This document shows, piece by piece, positions 57,654 through 64,000 of a stretch of DNA of 64,000 bases (its first letter is position 1; the number at the start of each line of letters is the position of its first letter). The notes beneath the pieces are model-generated. The model was given only the letters and a program-made list of their open reading frames with translations, searched no databases and was not told the DNA's origin. Position numbers and translations under genes: made by a program. The stretch is from Levilactobacillus yonginensis (GTDB taxonomy: Bacteria > Bacillota > Bacilli > Lactobacillales > Lactobacillaceae). The stretch is taken from positions 1 through 64,000 of the forward strand of contig NZ_RHNO01000002.1 in the NCBI RefSeq assembly GCF_003946265.1. The letters are read 5' to 3'.

Positions 57654-58799
57654 ATGGCGGAAACGGACTTATATGGCGTATTAGGTGTCGCAAAGGATGC
57701 CAGCCAGGATGAAATTAAGAAGGCCTATCGAAAATTATCAAAGAAGTATCACCCAGACTTGAACAAGGCGCCAGATGCGGCGGATAAATTTAAAGCCGTT
57801 CAGGATGCATATGACGTGCTGGGGGATGAACAGAAGCGGGCCAATTATGATCAGTACGGTTCAGCCGATGGCTCCCAAGGTTTCGGTGGTTTCGGCGGCG
57901 GTCAACAAGGCGGCTTCGGCGGTTTTGGTGGCGGCGGTGGCTTCGACGACATCTTCAATTCATTCTTTGGTGGCGGCGGTGGTCAACGGAATCCCAATGC
58001 GCCACGTCCTGGTCGGGACCTTCAGTACCAGATGGACTTGAAGTTTGAAGAGGCTATCTTTGGTAAGAAGACTAAGATCAAGTACACGCGTGAATCACAG
58101 TGTCATACCTGTGGTGGGAATGGTGCTAAACCTGGTACCTCACCAGTTACCTGTCATCAATGTGGCGGTTCTGGCTTCGTGACGACTGGGACGAACACAC
58201 CACTCGGCCGGATGCGTAGCCAACAACCTTGCCCCGTATGTCACGGAACTGGTAAGGAAATCAAGGAAAAGTGCCCAACCTGTGGCGGTTCCGGTCACGA
58301 AGAAGAACGGCATGAAGTTGAAGTCTCCGTTCCAGCTGGTGTGGATGACGGTCAACAAATGCGGCTACAGGGTCAGGGTGAAGCCGGCCAAAATGGCGGT
58401 GGTTATGGTGACCTGTTCATTATCTTCCAAGTTGAACCTAGCAAGGACTTCCGCCGTGATGGCACGGAAATCTACTTTGAACAGGACATTTCCTTCGTTC
58501 AAGCAACAATGGGCGACGAAGTCACGGTCAAGACCGTTCATGGTGACGTCAAGCTGAAGGTTCCTGCCGGGACACAAGGTGGAACGACTTTCCGTTTGAA
58601 GGGTAAAGGTGCACCACGCTTACGTGGCAATGGTAACGGTGACGAACACGTGACCGTGAAAGTCTTAACCCCTAAGAACCTGAACAAGGGGCAACGAGAT
58701 GCCTTACGTGACTTTGCCAAAGCCAGTGGTGAGACGGTCTCGGGGACTGGAAAAGGAAACTTATTTAACAAAATGCGCGATAAATTCAACGAAAATTAG
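57654..58799 (+). CDS. dnaJ: Chaperone DnaJ (Hsp40)
   Basis: DnaJ delivers substrate to DnaK. The 381-residue type I protein has the J domain with the HPD motif ([12 protein letters not shown] near residue 35), a Gly/Phe linker with GGFGG repeats (about 78-115), four CxxCxGxG zinc motifs ([32 protein letters not shown]) and C-terminal beta domains. ATG at 57654 follows GGGAGGAAAA. A 123-nt gap after dnaK has no clear terminator. Confidence 0.98.
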   Translation: MAETDLYGVLGVAKDASQDEIKKAYRKLSKKYHPDLNKAPDAADKFKAVQDAYDVLGDEQKRANYDQYGSADGSQGFGGFGGGQQGGFGGFGGGGGFDDIFNSFFGGGGGQRNPNAPRPGRDLQYQMDLKFEEAIFGKKTKIKYTRESQCHTCGGNGAKPGTSPVTCHQCGGSGFVTTGTNTPLGRMRSQQPCPVCHGTGKEIKEKCPTCGGSGHEEERHEVEVSVPAGVDDGQQMRLQGQGEAGQNGGGYGDLFIIFQVEPSKDFRRDGTEIYFEQDISFVQATMGDEVTVKTVHGDVKLKVPAGTQGGTTFRLKGKGAPRLRGNGNGDEHVTVKVLTPKNLNKGQRDALRDFAKASGETVSGTGKGNLFNKMRDKFNEN

Positions 58800-58834
58800 T
58801 CGTCGAAAAAAAACGCTGTAATAGCTAATCTATC

Positions 58835-58866
58835 AAGGCCGCTGAAGATTTTCAGCGGCCTTTTTT
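58835..58866 (+). terminator. Terminator of the hrcA-dnaJ operon
   Basis: A 12-bp stem AAGGCCGCTGAA/TTCAGCGGCCTT with a 4-nt loop, followed by T4. Confidence 0.9.
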
Positions 58867-58969
58867 GTGGCCCAAAATGACTGGGGCCCGTTCGAAAAGA
58901 AAAGAAAGCTTTAAGGTTGAGTAGTGTTGTTTGCAATCCGGTTTTCACAATGATAACCTCAAAACATAA

Positions 58970-59080
58970 GGAGCGTAGCTGGGGCTACATGACTCCTCAC
59001 CTGATCAGAAGGATTCGTCGGGGAAAGTCCCTTCTGAGCAGTGGCGAACGGACGTCGGTTTTGGGGACGAATCAACCGAC
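58970..59080 (+). promoter_or_regulatory. Structured 5' leader of the dlt operon
   Basis: Three hairpins in a row: GGAG-C-GTAGC against GCTAC-ATGA-CTCC (58970-58996); TCAGAAGG/CCTTCTGA (59005-59037); GTCGGTT/AACCGAC (59054-59080). The leader ends just before the dltX ribosome binding site and has no T-run, so any control would act on translation or through a bound factor. I do not recognise it as a known riboswitch class. The stretch 58867-58969 before it should hold the promoter; only weak -35/-10 pairs are seen. Confidence 0.5.
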
Positions 59081-59101
59081 AAAACTTTGGGGGTGAATTT
59101 C

Positions 59102-59251
59102 ATGAGAGCAAAGTGGCTGGCATTATGGCATCAGCCAGTAATCGCGTTCATTGGCTGGACAGTATTCTACTTTGTGATTTTGATGGCATTAGTATATTTA
59201 TACGGCTACAGTGGATTAAACAACTCGACGTTTATTTACAACGAGTTCTAG
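59102..59251 (+). CDS. dltX: DltX, small membrane protein of teichoic acid D-alanylation
   Basis: The 49-residue protein is MRAKWLALWHQPV, one transmembrane helix (about 13-34), then a short outside tail ending in FIYNEF, the conserved C-terminal DltX motif. In Gram-positives DltX accepts D-Ala from DltC via DltB and passes it across the membrane; the Tyr of the tail is the proposed acyl carrier. ATG at 59102 follows TTGGGGGTGAAT. It heads dltXABCD. Confidence 0.93.
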   Translation: MRAKWLALWHQPVIAFIGWTVFYFVILMALVYLYGYSGLNNSTFIYNEF

Positions 59252-59306
59252 TTGAGGGGTCAACGACCACATGATTAAGCCGGATAGCCTTTGGGGGGGA
59301 TAGAGA

Positions 59307-60836
59307 ATGATTGAAAACATGATCAAAGCAATTGATCAGGTTGCACAAAGTGATCCGGAACGGATCGCGTATGATTATTTGGGACAGACGAACACGTATG
59401 GTGATTTAAAACAACGTTCGGATGCCTTAGCAGCACATTTAGATGAAATGGATCTACCACGAGAGTCACCAGTTCTGGTGTATGGTGGCCAGACGTTCGA
59501 CATGATGGCGACGTTCTTAGGAATTGTGAAGAGTGGTCACGCCTACGTGCCCATTGACACGCATTCACCAGTGGAACGAATCGTCACGATCAATGAGATT
59601 GCCAAACCAGTGGCGGCGATTGCAGTCAGTCCACTGCCAACAACGTTGACGGGAACTCCGGTGATTGCCACCGAGGAGTTGAACGAAATTCTGAGCCAAC
59701 CTGTGGCAGATTACCAAGTGACTCATGAAGTGACGGGGGATGAGACTTATTACATCATCTTTACGTCAGGAACCACTGGAAAACCTAAAGGGGTTCAAAT
59801 TTCACACACCAACTTATTGAGCTATGTGAACTGGATGTTGAGTTCAGACTTCACGTTACCAGAGACACCTAGAACGCTGTCTCAGGCGCCTTACTCGTTT
59901 GACCTGTCCGTGATGGATTGGGGACCAACGTTGGCTGCAGGGGGCACGCTAGTTGCCTTACCGAAGACGGTAACGGATAACTTCAGAGATTTGTTCACGA
60001 CATTGCCTAAGATGGCCCTGAACGTTTGGGTCTCGACGCCATCGTTCGTCGACATTTGTCTGATGGAACCCACGTTTAGTGAGGAACGGTATCCTAACCT
60101 GACCCGGTTCTTGTTCTGTGGTGAAGAATTAACGCACGCGACAGCTCAGATGCTCCGGCAACGGTTCCCACACGCCCGCATCTTCAACACGTATGGTCCA
60201 ACGGAAACAACCGTGGCGGTCACCCAAGTTGAGATTACGGATAAAATCTTAGCGGATTATCCTCGGTTGCCAATTGGCTATGCCAAGGCTGACACTGAGA
60301 TGCTGGTGGTTGATGCGCAATTACACCCAGTCGCTGCCGGTGTTGAAGGTGAGATTTTGATTTGGGGTCCATCCATGTCCAAGGGCTACTTGAACAATCC
60401 AGAAAAGACTGAAAAGGCGTTCTTGAACGTTGATGGTCGGCGGGTTTACCGTTCTGGTGACTTGGGGGTTCAGTTGGACAATGGCCTGATTATGTATCGG
60501 GGTCGGACCGACTTTCAAATTAAGCTTCACGGGTACCGGATCGAACTGGAAGAGGTCAACCATTACCTGTCTCAGGAAGATCATATTCAAGTCGGTGTGG
60601 CGGTACCCCGCTACGATCGGAATCATAAGGTCAGCCAGTTGATTGCCTGGGTGGTGCCACAAGCGCACGACTTTGCCAGTGAACTGGACCTGACGAAAGC
60701 AATTAAAGAAAATTTACAAGGCGGAGATATGATGGAATACATGATCCCACAACGCTTCGTTTATAAAGATAGCCTACCGATGACCCCCAACGGCAAGGTC
60801 GATATTAAATCTATCATTGCCGAGGTCAATCAGTAA
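59307..60836 (+). CDS. dltA: D-alanine--[D-alanyl carrier protein] ligase
   Basis: DltA activates D-Ala with ATP and loads it on DltC. The 509-residue adenylating enzyme has the P-loop IIFTSGTTGKPKGVQ near 149, A5 NTYGPTETTVA near 294, the SGDLG and YRGRTDFQIKLHGYRIELEE motifs near 390-420 and the C-terminal NGKVDIK with catalytic Lys. ATG at 59307 follows TTGGGGGGATAG. Overlaps dltB at TAATG. Confidence 0.98.
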   Translation: MIENMIKAIDQVAQSDPERIAYDYLGQTNTYGDLKQRSDALAAHLDEMDLPRESPVLVYGGQTFDMMATFLGIVKSGHAYVPIDTHSPVERIVTINEIAKPVAAIAVSPLPTTLTGTPVIATEELNEILSQPVADYQVTHEVTGDETYYIIFTSGTTGKPKGVQISHTNLLSYVNWMLSSDFTLPETPRTLSQAPYSFDLSVMDWGPTLAAGGTLVALPKTVTDNFRDLFTTLPKMALNVWVSTPSFVDICLMEPTFSEERYPNLTRFLFCGEELTHATAQMLRQRFPHARIFNTYGPTETTVAVTQVEITDKILADYPRLPIGYAKADTEMLVVDAQLHPVAAGVEGEILIWGPSMSKGYLNNPEKTEKAFLNVDGRRVYRSGDLGVQLDNGLIMYRGRTDFQIKLHGYRIELEEVNHYLSQEDHIQVGVAVPRYDRNHKVSQLIAWVVPQAHDFASELDLTKAIKENLQGGDMMEYMIPQRFVYKDSLPMTPNGKVDIKSIIAEVNQ

Positions 60837-62044
60837 TGCTGTCATTTGAACCATACGGTAACCCAACGTATTTTGCCCTGTTGGGGGTGGCACTGTTGCC
60901 ACTAATGATTGGTCTTCTATACGGCAAGCGGTCACGTTTGTACGAAACACTGATTTCAATCTTCTTCCTAGTCCTGACCTTTGGTGGTCCTAAGTGGACA
61001 CAAGGGGTAGCCTTGATTATCTACATTTTGTACGAAGTGGCGCTCACCTGGGGGTATGCCGTTTACCGAAGACACAAGAATTCGGGGCCGTTCTTCTACG
61101 TCATGGTGATTCTGGCCATTCTGCCGTTAACCATTGTTAAGGTGACACCGGCAGTTGAAAATGGTCAGTCATCCCTGATTGGTTTCTTGGGTGTCAGTTA
61201 TTTAACGTTTAGAGCCGTGCAGACCATGATGGAAACACGGGATGGAACGTTAAAAGACTACAACATCATGACGTTCTTACAATTTATGCTATTCTTCCCA
61301 ACAATTTCTTCTGGGCCAATCGACCGTTATCGGCGGTTTGAAGCTGATTATCGGTCGGTGCCGGACCGGGAAAAATACCTGGGAATGGTGCAAAAGGGAA
61401 TCCGGTACATCTTCGTGGGATTCCTGTACAAGTTCATTCTGGCGTACTACTTCGGCACGATGTTGATGCCGAAGCTGCAGCTGATGGCGATGAATTCACG
61501 AGGCGGTTTCCTGGACCTGTCATGGCCGGTCATCGGCTACATGTACTGTTACAGTGCTGACTTGTTCTTCGACTTCGCTGGGTATTCACTGTTTGCGGTG
61601 GGGACGTCCTACATCATGGGGATTGAAACACCGATGAACTTTAATCAACCTTGGCGTTCACCAAACATCAAGGATTTCTGGAATCGTTGGCACATCACGT
61701 TGTCATTCTGGTTCCGGGACTTTATCTACATGCGACTGGTTTTCTGGTTCATGAAGCATAAGGTCTTCAAGAAACCAACGACCACAGCCAATGTGACCTA
61801 CATTATCAACATGTTAGTCATGGGGTTCTGGCACGGGGTAACTTGGTATTACATCACCTACGGCCTGTTTCATGGGGTGGCTTTGGTGGTGAATGACACC
61901 TGGCTCCGGTACAAAAAGAAGCACCGGGCGAGCGTGCCGCACAACCGTTTTACGCAGTGGTTTGCCATCTTCTTAACGGCAAACATGGTCTGCTTCAGTT
62001 TCCTGATTTTCTCAGGATTACTGGATAAGTTATGGTTCCAATAA
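60836..62044 (+). CDS. dltB: DltB, MBOAT D-alanyl transferase
   Basis: A 402-residue MBOAT membrane protein with about 11-12 helices that transfers D-Ala from DltC at the inner face. The MBOAT hallmark His lies in MGFWHGVTWYYITYG near residue 328, and WNRWHITLSFWFRDF near 282 is the conserved cytoplasmic/funnel segment. The ATG overlaps the dltA stop (TAATG), so the two are translationally coupled. Confidence 0.97.
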   Translation: MLSFEPYGNPTYFALLGVALLPLMIGLLYGKRSRLYETLISIFFLVLTFGGPKWTQGVALIIYILYEVALTWGYAVYRRHKNSGPFFYVMVILAILPLTIVKVTPAVENGQSSLIGFLGVSYLTFRAVQTMMETRDGTLKDYNIMTFLQFMLFFPTISSGPIDRYRRFEADYRSVPDREKYLGMVQKGIRYIFVGFLYKFILAYYFGTMLMPKLQLMAMNSRGGFLDLSWPVIGYMYCYSADLFFDFAGYSLFAVGTSYIMGIETPMNFNQPWRSPNIKDFWNRWHITLSFWFRDFIYMRLVFWFMKHKVFKKPTTTANVTYIINMLVMGFWHGVTWYYITYGLFHGVALVVNDTWLRYKKKHRASVPHNRFTQWFAIFLTANMVCFSFLIFSGLLDKLWFQ

Positions 62045-62080
62045 AATACGGGTTTAAATTTCATATAGGGGGAAATCAAA

Positions 62081-62314
62081 ATGGATATCAAAGCAACGGT
62101 TTTAGCAATTTTAAGTGACTTAACGGGGAACGATGTTAGCGGGGCAATGGACGACAACCTGTTTGATAGTGGGTTAATGGACTCCATGGGTTCAGTTCAA
62201 CTGTTATTACAATTACAAAGTGAATTAGGTGTCAACGTGCCAGTTTCTGAATTTGAGCGGTCAGAGTGGGACACGCCCAACAAAATCGTTGCGAAAGTCG
62301 AAAGCCTTGCCTAG
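62081..62314 (+). CDS. dltC: D-alanyl carrier protein DltC
   Basis: A 77-residue acyl-carrier-type protein that carries D-Ala on 4'-phosphopantetheine. The modified Ser lies in [14 protein letters not shown] near residue 36, with the second helix [17 protein letters not shown] at 62081 follows TAGGGGGAAATC. dltD starts 3 nt after its stop. Confidence 0.97.
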   Translation: MDIKATVLAILSDLTGNDVSGAMDDNLFDSGLMDSMGSVQLLLQLQSELGVNVPVSEFERSEWDTPNKIVAKVESLA

Positions 62315-62317
62315 CCA

Positions 62318-63607
62318 ATGGCAAAGCGACTTCTACGGATCTTTGGTCCGTTAATTCTCGCGGCTGTTCTAGTTTTTGCGGTACTGGCAATGCCAGTCAA
62401 GTTAGGTTTTAGCCACGTTAGCAAGTCGCACGAGCGGCAGGCAGCGGTCTCGCTGTCGCCCAACGTTCTGCGGGGAAAGCACATTAAGGAGGAAGCTTTG
62501 AAGGATGGGTTTGTCCCGTTCTTTGGGTCCTCTGAATGGTCCCGGTTCGATCCGATGCATCCTTCGGTCCTAGCACAGAAATATCACCGGGATTACCGGC
62601 CATTTCTGTTAGGTGCCCGGGGGTCACAATCTTTGACGCAGTACTTTGTGATGCAAAACATCCAAGGACAATTGCGGAATAAGAAAGCGGTCTTTGTGAT
62701 TTCGCCTCAATGGTTTGTGAAGAGCGGAACGCGAAAGGATGCTTTTGGATTCTACTACTCACAATTGCAGACGGCTGAATGGCTGACGCATTTCCGTAGC
62801 GACGCGATTGACCAATACGCGGCCCAACGGTTGCTGCAGATGCCTGCTGCCCAATCGGACCACTTTATTTACGCGGCGCTCCAACGGGTTGCTAGTGGGA
62901 AGAAGTTAACGGATTACCAGCGCTTCTACCTGCAGACGCGTAAGAATATGCTGACGCAAGAAGACCAATTCTTCTCCGGCATCGACTTGCCATCGCAAAA
63001 CTTGAAGAAGGTTAACCAGCAAGCCCAGAAGTTACCCACTCATTACTCTTACTCGGCGCTGGATGCCTTGGGAGGCCGGTTAGGGAAAGCGGCAACGAAC
63101 GATAACCGGTTCGGTATTAGCAACAAGTTTTATCATCAAGGTTTGAAGAAAGAATTGAAACACGGGAAGTTGAAGGACTTCCAAAAGAATTTGTCTTACA
63201 CGAAGTCACCAGAATTTGCGGACTTCCAGCTGTGCTTGGATCAGTTTGCGCGTCTGAACACCAACGTGTTGTTTATTATTCCACCAGTCAACGCGAAGTG
63301 GCAGAAGTACACGGGGCTTTCGGCAAGCATGCTCAAGCAATTTGATGAAAAGATTCATTACCAACTTCAGTCGCAAGGGTTTAACAACATTGTCGACTTG
63401 AGCGACAAGGGGAACGTGCCATACTTTATGACTGACACGATTCACTTGGGCTGGCGCGGTTGGCTGGCCGTCGATCAACGGGTCAATCCGTTCTTGACGA
63501 AGCAGCAGGAACAACCAAAATACAGCATCAACGACAAGTTCTACTCGAAGAAGTGGCAACAGTTGGCACCATCAGATTTAAAGCAGTATGAAAATGAAGC
63601 AAAATAA
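62318..63607 (+). CDS. dltD: DltD, D-alanyl-teichoic acid transfer protein
   Basis: A 429-residue protein anchored by an N-terminal helix (about 5-25) and otherwise outside the membrane. It moves D-Ala to lipoteichoic acid. The catalytic Ser is in FFGSSEWSRFD near residue 70, the Asp/His pair in DTIHLGWRGW near 372, as in SGNH-type enzymes. ATG at 62318 has only a weak ribosome binding site, so translation probably depends on coupling with dltC. Confidence 0.96.
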   Translation: MAKRLLRIFGPLILAAVLVFAVLAMPVKLGFSHVSKSHERQAAVSLSPNVLRGKHIKEEALKDGFVPFFGSSEWSRFDPMHPSVLAQKYHRDYRPFLLGARGSQSLTQYFVMQNIQGQLRNKKAVFVISPQWFVKSGTRKDAFGFYYSQLQTAEWLTHFRSDAIDQYAAQRLLQMPAAQSDHFIYAALQRVASGKKLTDYQRFYLQTRKNMLTQEDQFFSGIDLPSQNLKKVNQQAQKLPTHYSYSALDALGGRLGKAATNDNRFGISNKFYHQGLKKELKHGKLKDFQKNLSYTKSPEFADFQLCLDQFARLNTNVLFIIPPVNAKWQKYTGLSASMLKQFDEKIHYQLQSQGFNNIVDLSDKGNVPYFMTDTIHLGWRGWLAVDQRVNPFLTKQQEQPKYSINDKFYSKKWQQLAPSDLKQYENEAK

Positions 63608-63612
63608 AAACG

Positions 63613-63648
63613 TGGTCGCCAATCGCAAGGTTGGCGACCATTTTTTAT
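63613..63648 (+). terminator. Terminator of the dlt operon
   Basis: A 10-bp perfect stem TGGTCGCCAA/TTGGCGACCA with an 8-nt loop, followed by T6. Confidence 0.9.
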
Positions 63649-63657
63649 TGATGCGAT

Positions 63658-63692
63658 AAAAAAATCGCTATTCCCAAATATAAGGAATAACG
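63658..63692 (-). terminator. Terminator of the 63733 gene
   Basis: On the minus strand CGTTATTCC pairs with GGAATAGCG (one T-G pair), then ATTTTTTT. Confidence 0.8.
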
Positions 63693-63732
63693 ACCGTTGT
63701 CTTTAGAAATAATAGCGAAAATAAACGCAAAG

Positions 63733-64000
63733 TTAGTAGTTGTTTCCGAACAAGCTGGCCAAGATAGTGGCAAAGAAGATCCAGTAAAGCACGACACTGG
63801 CTACCGCCACGATAAAGTTGATCAACCCAGCGCGGTTCCAAGTCTTTTGAACAGCCTTGAAGGTTGCCACGTCTTGGTAGTCACCCTTTTGCCAAGCCCA
63901 TTCATTCCCCTTGAAGCCGACTACAAAGATCCACACGATGTTGAAGATGGGGATGAGCATGAGGAGGGGCAGGTAGGTCTTGTTACCAAGTCCCCAGAAA
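63733..64000 (-). CDS. Multi-TM membrane protein, partial (5' end outside the window)
   Basis: The frame runs off the right edge: FWGLGNKTYLPL leads into a membrane helix (MLIPIFNIVWIFVVGFKGN). A GNEWAWQKGDYQDVATF loop and a last helix (about 50-70 of the visible part) follow, ending LFGNNY. The arrangement resembles small lactobacillus proteins of the DUF805/DUF5684 kind, but I cannot assign it. The ATG inside (63960) is probably not the start, since coding continues upstream. Confidence 0.65.
   Translation of the reverse strand, partial: FWGLGNKTYLPLLMLIPIFNIVWIFVVGFKGNEWAWQKGDYQDVATFKAVQKTWNRAGLINFIVAVASVVLYWIFFATILASLFGNNY

Noticed and set aside
58970-59080. dlt leader considered as a yybP-ykoY (Mn2+) riboswitch because of GGAG-GTAGC
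   Set aside because: The rest of the consensus and the expected second helix are missing, and the gene context does not fit.

Overview
This is a chromosomal segment of a lactic acid bacterium of the family Lactobacillaceae, with a Levilactobacillus- or Lactiplantibacillus-like gene order. The placement rests on a Firmicutes-type polC, an HrcA/CIRCE-controlled hrcA-grpE-dnaK-dnaJ operon, a mevalonate-pathway HMG-CoA synthase, a D-lactate dehydrogenase, a dltXABCD operon, AGGAGG-type ribosome binding sites and frequent TTG/GTG starts. I cannot name the species from sequence alone.

Layout. 1-8.3 kb: two small minus-strand genes (one a lipoprotein), then rnz, a LapA-like protein, recJ, apt, a CynX/NimT-type MFS transporter and uspA. 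8.3-16.7 kb: an AT-richer accessory region around tRNA-Ser(CGA). It holds a stand-alone TIR-like protein, a RES-domain NAD-targeting protein, an IS982 remnant, a frameshifted IS30, a dead secreted-protein gene with its intact paralogue, and several secreted or lipid-anchored proteins. A near-copy of the tRNA 3' end at 12797-12812 suggests an old integration boundary. 16.7-31.3 kb: ndk, a PspC protein, a phosphoglycerate mutase-like gene, ppk2, mvaS, ntd, lexA diverging from ynzC, yneF, a heterodimeric ABC exporter, plsC, trmN6, a GIY-YIG gene, ldhD and a HAD phosphatase. 31.3-44.5 kb: the translation/envelope block rpsB, tsf, pyrH, frr, a hypothetical gene, uppS, cdsA, rseP, proS and polC. 45.5-53.6 kb: a small membrane gene under a cre site, then rimP-nusA-ylxR-ylxQ-infB-rbfA and truB-ribF. 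53.9-58.9 kb: the HrcA heat-shock operon. 58.9-63.6 kb: dltXABCD for D-alanylation of teichoic acids, behind a structured leader. The window ends in a partial membrane-protein gene.

Regulation visible in the sequence includes a LexA box shared by lexA and ynzC, a CIRCE operator plus a degenerate second copy upstream of hrcA, a CcpA cre palindrome over the promoter at 45.4 kb, leader RNAs before rpsB and dltX, and many intrinsic terminators.

The most unusual observation is a family of about 175-nt intergenic elements at 155-333, 51199-51374, 44698-44868 and, inverted, 45174-45350, with an end fragment at about 30410. They share a long terminal inverted repeat and at least two internal hairpins. 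The arms of these hairpins differ in sequence between copies but stay complementary, so the fold itself seems to be conserved. I do not recognise the family.
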